NCBI GenBank assembly: GCA_938092065.1
Contig: CALKND010000003.1
Location: forward strand, 62,001-126,000
DNA length: 64,000 nt
Direction: 5' to 3'
Source of the DNA: an uncultured Rhodospirillales bacterium
GTDB taxonomy: Bacteria; Pseudomonadota; Alphaproteobacteria; Rhodospirillales; JABHCV01
Shown here: positions 27,944 to 37,778 of the stretch, piece after piece
How the letters are laid out: each line of letters starts with the position of its first letter
Numbering within the stretch: position 1 is the stretch's first letter
Position numbers and translations under genes: made by a program
The notes under the pieces: model-generated
What the model was told of the DNA's origin: nothing
Database searches by the model: none
The model's input: only the letters and a program-made list of their open reading frames with translations

Positions 27944-29122
27944 GTGATTTCCGCCGTTATGCCAACATATGCAAGAATAGATCTCTCTTTCGTGCGGGGA
28001 GAAGGCGCTTATCTGTTTGATGTTGATGGACAGCGTTATCTTGACTTCGCTACAGGCATTGCTGTTAACGCTCTTGGCCACTGTCATCCGCACTTGGTTA
28101 AAGCAGTCCGTGAACAAGCTGGAAAATTATGGCACACATCCAACATGTATCAAATTCCTGGCCAACAAAAATTAGCTCAGCGGCTGGTTGATGCAACCTT
28201 CGCGGATAGTGTATTTTTTGCCAATTCTGGCGCTGAGGCTGTTGAATGCGCCCTGAAAATGGCGCGTAAATATCAACATGACAATGGCAAGCCAGAACGC
28301 TTTCGGGTTATTTCATTTAGCAATGCTTTTCACGGACGCACTATGTCGACTATTGCGGCAGGTGGGCAAGAAAAACATCTAGCTGGTTTTGCCCCTAATT
28401 TGGAAGGCTTTGATCACGTTCCCTTTGGTAACCTGAATGCAGTACGTGCCGCCATCACAAACGAAACAGGGGCAATTCTTGTTGAACCGATTCAGGGTGA
28501 GGGCGGGATACGTCCAGCCAGTTCAGAATTTCTTAAAGGCTTACGTCAGGCAGCTGATGAGTTCGGCTTGCTTTTGATTTTTGACGAAGTCCAGTGTGGC
28601 GTGGGCCGTACTGGAAAATTGTTTGCTCATGAATGGGCCGGTGTGACGCCAGATATTATGTCTGTCGCAAAGGGTCTTGGTGGCGGTTTTCCGGTTGGAG
28701 CCTGTCTTGCAAACGAGGGTGCCGCGGCAGCCTTGAATGCTGGATCTCATGGATCTACATTTGGTGGTAATCCTATGGCTATGGCAGCTGCCAACGCCGT
28801 TCTTGATGTAGTTTTGGCGCCTGGCTTTCTTGAAAGTGTAAATAAAGTAGCTAATAAATTATGGACTAAATTAAGTGACCTTGCAGCTGCTCATCCTGTT
28901 ATAATTGAAGAAATTCGCGGTTCCGGACTAATGATAGGAATTAAATGTAAGATTGACAGCACAGTCCTGCGCGGCAAATTACTTGAAGCTCGAATGTTGA
29001 GTGTTGGCGCCGCGGATAACGTCATTCGTATTTTGCCACCCCTAATTATAGAAAATAGCCACATCGATGAGGCTATACAAATCCTTGATGATGTGTGTGC
29101 CCAAATTGAAGAGGCATCCTGA
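27944..29122 (+). CDS. argD: Acetylornithine / succinyldiaminopimelate aminotransferase
   Basis: A 392-residue class III PLP aminotransferase. It converts N-acetylglutamate semialdehyde to N-acetylornithine in arginine synthesis, and many ArgD proteins also serve lysine synthesis. The PLP lysine lies in [14 protein letters not shown] (about residue 246). [19 protein letters not shown] and [14 protein letters not shown] are family motifs. The start is GTG at 27944 with AGGAGG at 27930-27935; ATG at 27959 is less well placed. argF follows one base after the stop. Confidence 0.94.
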   Translation: MISAVMPTYARIDLSFVRGEGAYLFDVDGQRYLDFATGIAVNALGHCHPHLVKAVREQAGKLWHTSNMYQIPGQQKLAQRLVDATFADSVFFANSGAEAVECALKMARKYQHDNGKPERFRVISFSNAFHGRTMSTIAAGGQEKHLAGFAPNLEGFDHVPFGNLNAVRAAITNETGAILVEPIQGEGGIRPASSEFLKGLRQAADEFGLLLIFDEVQCGVGRTGKLFAHEWAGVTPDIMSVAKGLGGGFPVGACLANEGAAAALNAGSHGSTFGGNPMAMAAANAVLDVVLAPGFLESVNKVANKLWTKLSDLAAAHPVIIEEIRGSGLMIGIKCKIDSTVLRGKLLEARMLSVGAADNVIRILPPLIIENSHIDEAIQILDDVCAQIEEAS

Positions 29123-29123
29123 T

Positions 29124-30026
29124 ATGGCTGAAATAAAGCATTTCCTGGATTTGGATTTTTATGGGCCCGGTACACTACGTAGCATTCTTGACCAAGGCTT
29201 TGCTTTTAAACAGGGCAAAGGAAACCTTCGACCTCTGCGGGGGAAGACTCTAGTCCTGATTTTCGAAAAGCCCTCGACACGGACACGCGTATCTTTTGAG
29301 GTTGGCATGCAGGAACTGGGTGGCCGAGTGATTGTTCTTGAAGGTGATGCATGTCAATTGGGGCGCGGTGAAAGCGTTGCAGACACGGCGCGTGTCCTTT
29401 CACGTTATGTAGACGCTATTATGATCCGCACAGATGATCCTGACAAGCTCTATGAATTAGCTGAAAACGCAACCGTTCCTGTGATTAATGGTCTGACTGA
29501 TGATAGTCACCCATGCCAATTAATGGCTGACGTAATGACCTTTGAAGAACATTTGGGCCCTATAGCTGGGCGTACTGTTGTTTGGTGCGGGGATGGAAAT
29601 AATGTGGCAACGTCTTGGATTCAAGCAGCGGTGCTTTTTGGCTTCTCACTGCGGCTTGCCTGCCCTAAAGAGCTGATGCCTAATGGAAAAGCTCTGGAAT
29701 GGGCCAAAGCCGAAGGGGGTGATATTCTAGTGACCTCGGATGTAGATAGCGCTGTTAAAGGGGCAGACTGTATAGTTACCGATACATGGAATTCTATGGG
29801 TGCTGAAGAGAACCAATCTCGTCACAATTTACTTGCCCCTTACCAAGTTGATCAACGTCTAATGAATTTAACCAATCCGGATGCTTTATTCATGCATTGT
29901 TTGCCTGCTCATCGTGGTGAAGAGGTAACAGCTGAAGTTATTGACGGGCCGCGCTCTATCGTTTGGGATGAAGCAGAAAACCGTCTTCATGCACAGAAAG
30001 GTATCCTTGCATGGTGCTTAGGTTAA
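29124..30026 (+). CDS. argF: Ornithine carbamoyltransferase
   Basis: A 300-residue enzyme that forms citrulline from ornithine and carbamoyl phosphate. The phosphate-binding motif is [15 protein letters not shown] (about 50-64), and the ornithine-side motif is [12 protein letters not shown] near residue 265. [20 protein letters not shown] is also diagnostic. I take the ATG at 29124, one base after argD; an upstream in-frame start at 29067 lies inside argD and adds unrelated residues. Co-transcribed with argD. Confidence 0.95.
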   Translation: MAEIKHFLDLDFYGPGTLRSILDQGFAFKQGKGNLRPLRGKTLVLIFEKPSTRTRVSFEVGMQELGGRVIVLEGDACQLGRGESVADTARVLSRYVDAIMIRTDDPDKLYELAENATVPVINGLTDDSHPCQLMADVMTFEEHLGPIAGRTVVWCGDGNNVATSWIQAAVLFGFSLRLACPKELMPNGKALEWAKAEGGDILVTSDVDSAVKGADCIVTDTWNSMGAEENQSRHNLLAPYQVDQRLMNLTNPDALFMHCLPAHRGEEVTAEVIDGPRSIVWDEAENRLHAQKGILAWCLG

Positions 30027-30393
30027 TAGAAAAAAGACACTTCTATGGAACTGAAACCAATTTGCCCTTATCCCATTCGGATAAAAAAGAAAGATCTTAT
30101 TTTACTTCTTCACTCTACAATTTTAAATTTGCTCTAATTTTTGTGTTTACAGAAAATACTCGATTAAATTAAATTGTTTTTACCTGCGGTTTACACTTTT
30201 GCCCCAGAGTGATAGGTCAACTTCGATACTTTTTTCTGCTACAAATGTTTGTTCTAACCCCTGCTAGAGGACGTCATCAGGGTTTGCGTTACGTTAAAAT
30301 TCTACGCCAAATAATAGTGCTTTACCTAATTTTACACAGTCCAAGTCAAAAAAAGGTTTTGCCCGCTAGGGGTTGCTGCGGGTATGAAGACCA
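30027..30393. other. Intergenic region between argF and asnB
   Basis: AT-rich for the first 180 bases, then mixed. I see no terminator with a U tract, no recognised riboswitch and no independent gene. It should contain the asnB promoter. Just before asnB a CCCGC/GCGGG inverted pair (about 30361-30381) sits close to the start codon and could affect initiation, but this is speculative. Confidence 0.35.
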
Positions 30394-32184
30394 ATGTGTG
30401 GTTTTGCTGCGATTTACTCATATGGTGCTGATGCCCGTCCTGTTGATGGTAGTGTGCTCGAATCTATTAGTCATGCAATGGTGCGACGTGGACCTGATGG
30501 TGATGGCATGTGGCTGTCAAATGACGGCCGTGTTGGTATGGCGCACAGAAGGCTCGCCATTATTGACCTGAGCGATGAGGCAGCTCAGCCGATGATGCTG
30601 GAAACGCCTCAAGGTAGTCTGCATATCTCTTATAATGGAGAAATTTATAACTTCAGGGAACTACGCCATGACCTCGAGGCTGCAGGCCACCATTTTAAAA
30701 CATCTTCTGATACGGAAGTCCTGCTGCACCTTTACGAACGTTATGGCTGCGACATGGTTGAACGGCTGCGCGGAATGTTTGCATTCGCCATCTGGGATGA
30801 AAAACGCCGTGGTATGCTGCTAGCAAGGGATGGTTTTGGTATTAAGCCACTTTATTATTTGGATCAGGAAGGAGCTTTTACAGCAGCATCTCAGGTAAAA
30901 GCACTGTTGGCTGGTCTCAAGAAACAGGGAAGACCGCGTCCTGACTTCAACGCGGCAGGGCATGCAGGTTTTTTTCTATTTGGAAGCGTTCCTGAGCCGC
31001 ACACACTTTATAAAGGAATAAAGGCGTTAAAAGCTGGAACGACACTTTGGATAGGCACCAATGGCCCTGAGCAGGAAAAATCGTTTTTTGATATTTCAAG
31101 TTGTCTGACAACTACTACGTCACATTACTCAAGTGAAAATTTAGGCGAATTGCTGCGTGACAGCGTATCCCATCACTTCATTTCAGACGTCCCTGTTGGG
31201 GTGTTTCTATCTTCTGGGTTGGATTCTGCAACCCTTGTTGGGCTGGCTTCTGAATTGCAAGGGGCGAGACTGAAAACGCTAAGTCTGGGTTTTGATGAAT
31301 TTGAAGGCAGCGCAAACGACGAAGTGCCACTAGCTGAAATAATTGCCGCAACCTATGACACGCATCAGCATTCCGTCCGGGTCGCAGGTAAAGATTTTGT
31401 AAAGGATATGGATGATTTATTAGTTGCTATGGATCAGCCCAGTATAGACGGGGTTAATACTTACTTTGTTGCTAAGGCAGCAGCAGCGGAGGGCCTGAAG
31501 GTCGCTATTTCGGGTCTAGGTGGAGACGAGATTTTTGGTGGGTATGACAGCTTTTCACAAGTCCCTAATTTGGTGGGTAGCGTAGGGCTAATACCAGGTA
31601 TTGGAGAAATAGGACGTTTGTTACGCTCTCTAATAACACCTTTAACTGCCATTGGTCTGCCACTAAAAGCCCCTGGTTTGATTGAGTACTCTAGTTGTTA
31701 TGGCGATGCATATTTGCTTCGCCGTGCCCTTTATATGCCCTGGGAACTGAGCTCAGTTATAGGGGAGGATATGGCCCATGAAGGCCTTGAGGCGCTGCAG
31801 GTGCGGGAGCGTCTCGACCAAAGTCAGGCGATGATTGGGAAGCCTGAGGCAAAAGTTAGTGCACTTGAAATGACCTGGTATATGCGCAATCAACTGCTAC
31901 GTGACGCAGATTGGGCTGGTATGGCTCACGGCCTAGAAATTAGGGTGCCGTTTGTCGATACAATTTTGTTTAAGGCGTTAGCCGGGGCTATTGCCACAGG
32001 TCATAGGCCAAGCAAGCAGGAGATGGCAGCAACGCCAAAAAAGGCTCTACCTGACGCGGTCATAAATAGGCCTAAAAGTGGTTTTTTTGTGCCCATAAGC
32101 GATTGGATGGAAGGTGGCACTTCTACAAACAGTGGCTTGAGGGGTTGGGCAAACAAAGTCTATCAGACGCAAATATCACAATAA
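30394..32184 (+). CDS. asnB: Asparagine synthetase, glutamine-hydrolysing
   Basis: A 596-residue two-domain enzyme. Domain 1 is an Ntn glutaminase that must begin Met-Cys (MCGFAAIYSYG, Cys2 nucleophile after Met removal), which fixes the start at 30394; RRGPDGDGMW and SYNGEIYNFRELR follow. Domain 2 (about 220-560) is the synthetase with the PP-loop VGVFLSSGLDSATLVGLAS and KVAISGLGGDEIFGGY. AsnB makes asparagine from aspartate. Homologues near glycan genes often act as amidotransferases on surface polysaccharides, and the neighbouring UDP-xylose synthase leaves that possible. No good ribosome site is visible. Confidence 0.92.
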   Translation: MCGFAAIYSYGADARPVDGSVLESISHAMVRRGPDGDGMWLSNDGRVGMAHRRLAIIDLSDEAAQPMMLETPQGSLHISYNGEIYNFRELRHDLEAAGHHFKTSSDTEVLLHLYERYGCDMVERLRGMFAFAIWDEKRRGMLLARDGFGIKPLYYLDQEGAFTAASQVKALLAGLKKQGRPRPDFNAAGHAGFFLFGSVPEPHTLYKGIKALKAGTTLWIGTNGPEQEKSFFDISSCLTTTTSHYSSENLGELLRDSVSHHFISDVPVGVFLSSGLDSATLVGLASELQGARLKTLSLGFDEFEGSANDEVPLAEIIAATYDTHQHSVRVAGKDFVKDMDDLLVAMDQPSIDGVNTYFVAKAAAAEGLKVAISGLGGDEIFGGYDSFSQVPNLVGSVGLIPGIGEIGRLLRSLITPLTAIGLPLKAPGLIEYSSCYGDAYLLRRALYMPWELSSVIGEDMAHEGLEALQVRERLDQSQAMIGKPEAKVSALEMTWYMRNQLLRDADWAGMAHGLEIRVPFVDTILFKALAGAIATGHRPSKQEMAATPKKALPDAVINRPKSGFFVPISDWMEGGTSTNSGLRGWANKVYQTQISQ

Positions 32185-32311
32185 AAAAGTTTGTTTTGAG
32201 GTAAGAGGTACCCAACACTTCCGAAGTATTAAAAAAGGCCATTTTTGTCTACTTAAGAGAAATATATAGCGACATCTGCCTAAATCAGATTAATTATTTA
32301 ATTTAAATTAG

Positions 32312-33253
32312 TTACAATACACTCTTGAAGTAAAAAATAGTTCTTTCAAGACCTTCTTCCAATTCAATTTTAGGTTGCCAATCAAGTGCACTTTTGGCAA
32401 ATGAAATATCTGGGCAGCGTTGCGTTGGATCGTCCTCAGGCAGGGTTTTTTCGATCAGACTTGATGATGTGTTGGTCAATTTAATTACAGTTTCAGCAAG
32501 TTGACGGATGGTAAATTCATTTGGATTTCCTAGGTTTATTGGTCCTGTTATTTTGTCATCGACTCCCATCAAGCGTATGAAACCTTCGATCAGGTCATCT
32601 ACATAACAAAACGAACGGGTTTGCATTCCGTCACCGTAAATTGTGATGGGATTTCCTTTTAAGGCTTGGACAATAAAATTTGAAACCACACGCCCATCAT
32701 CAGGCACCATTCGTGGCCCATAGGTGTTGAAAATTCGTGCAACGCGGATGCTTAATTTGTGTTGTCGCAGATAATCAAAGAATAGTGTTTCGGCACAACG
32801 CTTTCCTTCATCATAGCACGCTCTTGGTCCGGTTGTTGAAACAGAACCCCGGTAGTACTCTGTCTGGGGGTGAACTTCTGGGTCTCCATAAACTTCACTT
32901 GTCGAGGCTTGGAAAATTTTAGCACCAGTTCTTTTTGCTAAGCCCAGCATGTTAATGGCACCGAGGACAGAAGTTTTGGTCGTTTGAACCGGGTTATCTT
33001 GATAGTGAATGGGGGATGCGGGGCAGGCAAGATTATAAATTTCGTCGATCTCAACGTATAATGGAAATGTGACGTTATGGTGTTGAACCTCAAAATGAGG
33101 ATTTTTCTTAAGTTTAATAATGTTTTCATGAGTGCCCGTGTAGAAGTTATCGACGCACAGAACATCGTTTCCATCGTTCAGCAGCCGCTGGCATAAATGG
33201 GAACCGAGAAAACCAGCACCACCGGTAACCAAAACTTTTTTTCTTATCGACAT
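32312..33253 (-). CDS. UDP-glucuronate decarboxylase (UDP-xylose synthase) type epimerase/dehydratase
   Basis: A 313-residue extended short-chain dehydrogenase. The NAD site is [15 protein letters not shown] (about 10-24). [18 protein letters not shown] and the catalytic [16 protein letters not shown] (Tyr and Lys of YxxxK) are the hallmarks of UXS enzymes, which decarboxylate UDP-glucuronate to UDP-xylose; the related UDP-glucose 4-epimerases lack this form. [11 protein letters not shown] follows. It implies a xylose- or related pentose-containing surface glycan. Convergent with asnB. Confidence 0.88.
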   Translation of the reverse strand: MSIRKKVLVTGGAGFLGSHLCQRLLNDGNDVLCVDNFYTGTHENIIKLKKNPHFEVQHHNVTFPLYVEIDEIYNLACPASPIHYQDNPVQTTKTSVLGAINMLGLAKRTGAKIFQASTSEVYGDPEVHPQTEYYRGSVSTTGPRACYDEGKRCAETLFFDYLRQHKLSIRVARIFNTYGPRMVPDDGRVVSNFIVQALKGNPITIYGDGMQTRSFCYVDDLIEGFIRLMGVDDKITGPINLGNPNEFTIRQLAETVIKLTNTSSSLIEKTLPEDDPTQRCPDISFAKSALDWQPKIELEEGLERTIFYFKSVL

Positions 33254-33308
33254 ATTGGTTAATTATCACAAAATCATTAAAACAGGCACTAGAAAAAAAG
33301 AGACGGAT

Positions 33309-33518
33309 CTAAACAACAGGTCTTAAAATTGAAGCTTGGCTTTCAAACCCCAGGATAAGCTCACGCTGTGTTGGGTGCGCTTGAAAAATATCCAGCGCAT
33401 TTAAAAATTCAACATAGCAACAGTCTTTGTAAACTTGTCTGTTGTCCGAAAAGTGGCTTTCCCATAAATTTTGCAGGCATCTGGGTATTTGAGGGTCACT
33501 TAGCTTAAACCATGTTGT
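33309..33518 (-). pseudogene. Possible gene remnant without a start codon
   Basis: The minus strand is open for 69 codons (from after the TAA at 33519-33521 to TAG at 33309) and its translation looks protein-like: FKLSDPQIPRCLQNLWESHF, DCCYVEFLNALDIFQAHPTQ, RELILGFESQASILRPVV. There is no ATG, GTG or TTG in the frame, so it may be the 3' end of a gene that has lost its front. No family recognised. A chance open frame of this size is also possible. The rest of 33254-33613 holds nothing I can identify. Confidence 0.3.
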
Positions 33519-33613
33519 TTAAATAAAATGCGTTACAACGACCTTTTAATCGCAAGAAACACAACGACAATGCAGAAGAAGTGCCAGGCTTAGTTAGGTG
33601 TGTAACTAGAAAC

Positions 33614-34636
33614 TTATGCTTTGTCGCTGACCCCTGCCTCGGCAAAGGTTGCCATCCCATTGTGACAGGCTACTGCTGCTTTAAGAAGACTTACAGCTAA
33701 TGCAGCCCCCGATGCTTCACCCAGCCGCATTTCAAAATCTATTAATGGATTTTGGTTTATGCGCTCAAGTAGGAGCCGGTGGCCAGGCTCACTAGAAGCG
33801 TGTCCAACCTTACAATGATCAAGTGCCCCGGGAATAGTTGCTTCAAGAACACTGGCGGCCGCTGAGCACACATAACCGTCGAGCATAACTGGAACTGCTT
33901 TTAGGCGCGCTGCTATGACAGCTCCCACAATAGCAGCAAGTTCTCGACCACCAAGACACATTAAGACATCCAAGCCGTCGTTGCAATTATGGGTCTTAAC
34001 TGCCTCAGCAACAAGATAGGTTTTGGCGCTCATGGCTTCGCCTTCGACGCCTGTTCCAGGTCCAGTCCAATCAGCGGCATTGCCACCATATAAAGCATGA
34101 CAGATAGCAGCCGCAGATGTGGTATTGCCGATGCCCATTTCGCCCAAGCACAAAATATCTAATCCTTCCTCTACCTGATCCATGCCGTGGCATATGGATT
34201 TGATGGTTTCAGGTTCGCTCATAGCAGGGCCTTCGGTAAAATCAGCTGTTGGATTGTTTAGCTCCATTGCATCAACCTTTAAGGTAATATTAAAAGTTTG
34301 ACATACCTGATTAATGGCGGCACCCCCAGCCTGAAAATTACCAACCATCTGTTCTGTAACAGCGCTTGGGTAGGCTGATACACCTTTGCATGTAACGCCG
34401 TGGTTGCCCGCAAAGACTTGAGTACGGGCGTTGATTATTTGCGGAGGGTGCCGACCTTGCCAAGCTGCAAGCCAATGGGAAAGTTCTTCAAGCCTACCAA
34501 GGGATCCGGGTGGTTTAGTCAGTTGAGGTTCGCGCTTTATAGCTCTTGCAAGTGCCCCTTGATTTGGACCTGGAAGGGACTTGAGTAGTGCGCGTACATC
34601 ATTAAGGGATTGGACTGAAAAAGAAGACACAGGCAT
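33614..34636 (-). CDS. cobT: Nicotinate-nucleotide:dimethylbenzimidazole phosphoribosyltransferase
   Basis: A 340-residue enzyme that activates the lower-ligand base DMB to alpha-ribazole phosphate for nucleotide-loop assembly. KPPGSLGRLEELSHWLAAWQ, VFAGNHGVTCKGVSAYP and LGEMGIGNTTSAAA are typical. EMRLGEASGAAL near the end contains the catalytic Glu. The ribosome site AAAGG precedes the ATG. It is divergent from cobS and its downstream partners, with a shared 101-base control region. The DMB synthase BluB is not in the window. Confidence 0.95.
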   Translation of the reverse strand: MPVSSFSVQSLNDVRALLKSLPGPNQGALARAIKREPQLTKPPGSLGRLEELSHWLAAWQGRHPPQIINARTQVFAGNHGVTCKGVSAYPSAVTEQMVGNFQAGGAAINQVCQTFNITLKVDAMELNNPTADFTEGPAMSEPETIKSICHGMDQVEEGLDILCLGEMGIGNTTSAAAICHALYGGNAADWTGPGTGVEGEAMSAKTYLVAEAVKTHNCNDGLDVLMCLGGRELAAIVGAVIAARLKAVPVMLDGYVCSAAASVLEATIPGALDHCKVGHASSEPGHRLLLERINQNPLIDFEMRLGEASGAALAVSLLKAAVACHNGMATFAEAGVSDKA

Positions 34637-34671
34637 TATTACCTTTCAAAGTATATGGAGGATTTATTTTT

Positions 34672-34725
34672 ATGAAAGTCTTACTTATAACTGCAAGTAT
34701 TCTTTTAAAAGATAAACGTTTTTAA
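34672..34725 (+). CDS. Possible 17-residue leader peptide upstream of cobS
   Basis: An ATG with GGAGG at 34656-34660 opens a 17-codon frame ending 12 bases before the cobS start. The peptide is MKVLLITASILLKDKRF. It could be a translated leader coupled to cobS. It also looks like the first residues of a MutT-type Nudix protein, so it could be a truncation remnant. No regulatory hairpin was identified. Confidence 0.25.
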   Translation: MKVLLITASILLKDKRF

Positions 34726-34737
34726 CGAGAAAGAAAA

Positions 34738-35517
34738 ATGGAAGCCAGATACGACAACCTGAGCATTTTATCTCGATGGATGAAAGACATCCTGCTGGCG
34801 GTTATCTTTCTTACCCGTTTGCCCGTTAAGTTGAAAGAGGGTACAGAAAGCCCCAAGTTGGCTGAAGTCATATGGGCTTTCCCCGTGGTTGGTGTTGTTG
34901 TGGGTGCATTCGCCAGCCTTGTAATGTTAATTGGCTTTCAGCTTGGCCTAGATCCATTGGTTTGTGGCTTGATCGCAGTCGCTGCTCAGGCTTTAATAAC
35001 TGGTGCGCTGCATGAAGATGGCCTTGCCGATGTGGCCGACGGTTTTGGTGGTGGTAATAAGGTTGTTGATAAGCTGCGGATTATGCGCGATTCGTGTGTA
35101 GGGACATATGGTGTGTTGGCCCTTGTTTTTTCCGTTACTTTTCGTGCTGGCCTAATTGCAAACATGACAACACAGACCATAGCAGTTCTTGCTTTGATTA
35201 GCGCTGGAGCAGTTTCAAGGGCTCTTGTGGCATTAGCAATGAACCAGCTGGAAATAGTCCGGACGGATGGACTCGCCACCGGGGCGGGAAAGCCAACAAA
35301 TGAAGCTACGTTGGTCACTCTTGCTCTTGGTGCGGCTATTGCCTTCTTATTGCTGGGTGCTAGCGGCTGGATTGTTCTTGTGGTCACTTTTGGCGCGGCG
35401 GTGATGGTAGGTCTTTTTGCAAAGCGACAGATTGGGGGGCAAACCGGGGATGTTTTAGGGACAGTTCAACAGGTTACGGAAGCTACGGTGCTTCTTAGTA
35501 TGGTTTCGGTGATGTAG
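34738..35517 (+). CDS. cobS: Adenosylcobinamide-GDP ribazoletransferase (cobalamin synthase)
   Basis: A 259-residue inner-membrane enzyme (also called CobV) that joins adenosylcobinamide-GDP to alpha-ribazole (phosphate), the last step of nucleotide-loop assembly. ALHEDGLADVADGFGGG and KLRIMRDSCVGTYGVLAL hold the conserved metal-binding Asp residues. About six membrane helices. First gene of the plus-strand run cobS-cobC-cobU-cobW-cobN-cobO. Not to be confused with the CobS subunit of cobaltochelatase. Confidence 0.94.
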   Translation: MEARYDNLSILSRWMKDILLAVIFLTRLPVKLKEGTESPKLAEVIWAFPVVGVVVGAFASLVMLIGFQLGLDPLVCGLIAVAAQALITGALHEDGLADVADGFGGGNKVVDKLRIMRDSCVGTYGVLALVFSVTFRAGLIANMTTQTIAVLALISAGAVSRALVALAMNQLEIVRTDGLATGAGKPTNEATLVTLALGAAIAFLLLGASGWIVLVVTFGAAVMVGLFAKRQIGGQTGDVLGTVQQVTEATVLLSMVSVM

Positions 35518-35526
35518 GAAAATATA

Positions 35527-36168
35527 ATGGGAATAGTAACACGCTGGTGGTGGGTTCGCCACGCTCCTGTGGTGGATCATGGCGGTAAAATTTATGGGCA
35601 AGGGGACATCGCCTGTGATGTTTCCGACACAGCATCTTTTGAAGGCTTAGCGGCAAAGCTTCCCAAAGGAGCAGTCTGGCTGACGTCACATCTTTCCAGA
35701 ACAATTAATACGGCAAACGCAATTTTGAGGGCCGGCGGGCCAGCTCCAGCTAATCCTGAAGAAGTTATTACAGAACAAGATCTCGCCGAACAAAGTTTTG
35801 GCGATTGGCAACAATGTAGCTGGGATGACCTTCACGCTAAAGGCGCACCAGAATATAAGGCCTTCTGGGAGAATCCGGGCTATCAAGCGCCTCCAGGGGG
35901 GGAGAGTTTTGCCGATTTGATGGCACGGACAAGTGCTGTCATTAGCAGCGTTAATGATAGCTATCCTGATCGCGATATTGTTGCCGTTGCCCATGGCGGT
36001 ACCATTCGCGCCGCCGTAGCCTTAGCTATGCACCTAGAGCCAATGGTGGCTCTGGGTGTTATGGTCGCTAACTTGACCCTTACCCGGCTTGATCATGTTT
36101 CCGATGGCTTGTACCGCGGACAGGGCGGTGTCTGGCGGATTGAAGGAATAAACCTGCCTCCTCTTTAG
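35527..36168 (+). CDS. cobC: Alpha-ribazole phosphatase, histidine phosphatase superfamily
   Basis: A 213-residue phosphoglycerate-mutase-fold phosphatase. The phosphohistidine motif reads WWVRHAPVVDHGG instead of the more usual RHG, the CobC-like RHAPV form. YGQGDIACDVSD follows. The second His lies in VAVAHGGTIRAA. The substrate is alpha-ribazole 5'-phosphate or cobalamin phosphate, based on context. Nine bases after cobS. Confidence 0.85.
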   Translation: MGIVTRWWWVRHAPVVDHGGKIYGQGDIACDVSDTASFEGLAAKLPKGAVWLTSHLSRTINTANAILRAGGPAPANPEEVITEQDLAEQSFGDWQQCSWDDLHAKGAPEYKAFWENPGYQAPPGGESFADLMARTSAVISSVNDSYPDRDIVAVAHGGTIRAAVALAMHLEPMVALGVMVANLTLTRLDHVSDGLYRGQGGVWRIEGINLPPL

Positions 36169-36218
36169 ATTAGATGTTACCATTGTATATGTTTTAATTT
36201 TGTTGGGAATAATTTGTT

Positions 36219-36740
36219 TTGTCTGACATTCTTTCATCTTTAACTTTAGTTCTCGGTGGCCAGCGTTCTGGTAAAAGCAGCTATGCAGAAAGTCTTATTC
36301 GTCCTGATCAGAAATCAATTTACGTTGCTACTGCTCAGGCATTGGATAAGGAAATGAAGGAGCGCGTTGGGGCACACAAAGGTCGCCGTGGTAAAAACTG
36401 GAAAACTGTGGAAGAGCCGCTTGATCTTGCGTCAGTCCTTTTAATGAACGATAAAGCATTTCGTCCTATACTTGTAGACAGTTTAGGGATGTGGGTTTCC
36501 AACCTACTAGCTCATGATAAAGATGTAGAAAAGCAAATATTAGCCCTAATACAGGCTTTAGAAAATATTAAATCTCCTCTTGTGATTGTATCTGACGAGG
36601 TCGGTCTGGGAATTATCCCGAACAATGCCCTAGCGCGAAGTTTTATTGACAAGCTAGGTACTTTAAACCAATTGATTTCTGACCGTGCGGACGTTGTTGT
36701 TTTTGTTACGGCTGGATTGCCAATGTATTTAAAAGAATAA
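36219..36740 (+). CDS. cobU: Adenosylcobinamide kinase / guanylyltransferase
   Basis: A 173-residue bifunctional enzyme (CobP/CobU) that phosphorylates adenosylcobinamide and transfers GMP to it. The P-loop is LVLGGQRSGKSSYAE (about 9-23), ATAQALDKEMKERVGAHKGRR holds the catalytic His, and LVDSLGMWVSNLL and VSDEVGLGIIP complete the site. The start is TTG at 36219; no ATG upstream fits, and it is 50 bases after cobC. Twelve bases before cobW. Confidence 0.92.
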   Translation: MSDILSSLTLVLGGQRSGKSSYAESLIRPDQKSIYVATAQALDKEMKERVGAHKGRRGKNWKTVEEPLDLASVLLMNDKAFRPILVDSLGMWVSNLLAHDKDVEKQILALIQALENIKSPLVIVSDEVGLGIIPNNALARSFIDKLGTLNQLISDRADVVVFVTAGLPMYLKE

Positions 36741-36752
36741 AAGAAGGATATT

Positions 36753-37775
36753 ATGAAAATTCCTGCAACCGTCATTACCGGCTTCCTTGGAGCCGGTAAA
36801 ACAACATTGATTCGTCATTTACTCGAAAATGCGAAGGGCAGACGTATAGCCCTGATTATTAATGAATTTGGTGAAATGGGTGTTGACCGTGAACTACTGA
36901 CCGGCTGTGATATTGAAGGCTGTGAGGAAGAAAACATTGTTGAACTTGCCAATGGCTGTATTTGCTGCACAGTCGCAGATGATTTTCTGCCAACTATGGA
37001 AATATTGCTTGATCGTGAAGAGCCGCCTCATCACATAATTATTGAAACATCCGGTCTAGCATTACCGAAACCCTTGGTTAAAGCCTTTAAATGGCCAGAA
37101 ATTCGTTCAAGGTTGACTGTAGATGGCGTTGTTGCAGTTATAGATTCCCCTGCTGTTATTGAGGGGCGCTTCGCCGATGATGAGAATGCCCTTCAAGCTG
37201 AGCGTGATGCAGACCCAACGCTAGATCACGATAACCCGCTGGAAGAAGTTTTTGAAGATCAGTTGTTGTGTGCTGATCTGGTTGTCCTCAATAAGGCTGA
37301 TATTGTTGGTGAAGATGGAATTCGGAAAATTTCAAAAGACCTCTCAAGCCATATGCGCCCTGGCGTCAAGGCCATTGGGGCCGTTGAAGGTGCTATAAAT
37401 ATAGATATTCTACTTGGGCTTGTTTCAGCTGCTGAAGATGATATTGAACAGCGTCGCTCTCATCACGACGGCGAAGATGATCATGATCATGACGACTTTG
37501 AGAGCTTTACCGTAGAGCTTGGTGATATACCAGACCCAGAAAAATTTGAGGGTCTACTTATGCATTTGACTGAAAAGCACGATATTTTGCGGATTAAGGG
37601 TTTTTTGCATGTGCCGGGCAAAGACATGCGCCATGTAGTGCAAGGTGTTGGCCCACGGATCCAACGTTACTTTGATCGCCAGTGGGCACCCGGAGAAGTA
37701 CGCAAAGGCCAGCTCGTTATCATCGGCCAAACTGGACTGGATCGGGGCGCTATTGAAACTGCTCTATTGGCTTAA
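36753..37775 (+). CDS. cobW: CobW-type GTPase / metallochaperone
   Basis: A 340-residue G3E GTPase. Walker A is TGFLGAGKTTLIRHLLE (about 8-24), GCICC is the metal-binding CxCC motif, and NKAD is the guanine-specificity motif. A His/Asp-rich loop (HHDGEDDHDHDDF) near residue 230 may bind metal. CobW is thought to deliver Co(II) to CobN or the corrin pathway; this is family knowledge. It sits three bases before cobN and has AGAAGG before its ATG. Confidence 0.94.
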   Translation: MKIPATVITGFLGAGKTTLIRHLLENAKGRRIALIINEFGEMGVDRELLTGCDIEGCEEENIVELANGCICCTVADDFLPTMEILLDREEPPHHIIIETSGLALPKPLVKAFKWPEIRSRLTVDGVVAVIDSPAVIEGRFADDENALQAERDADPTLDHDNPLEEVFEDQLLCADLVVLNKADIVGEDGIRKISKDLSSHMRPGVKAIGAVEGAINIDILLGLVSAAEDDIEQRRSHHDGEDDHDHDDFESFTVELGDIPDPEKFEGLLMHLTEKHDILRIKGFLHVPGKDMRHVVQGVGPRIQRYFDRQWAPGEVRKGQLVIIGQTGLDRGAIETALLA

Positions 37776-37778
37776 AAG

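Noticed and set aside
30209-30571. 120-codon plus-strand frame overlapping the asnB start
   Set aside because: Overlaps the asnB glutaminase domain in another frame and has no recognisable domain.
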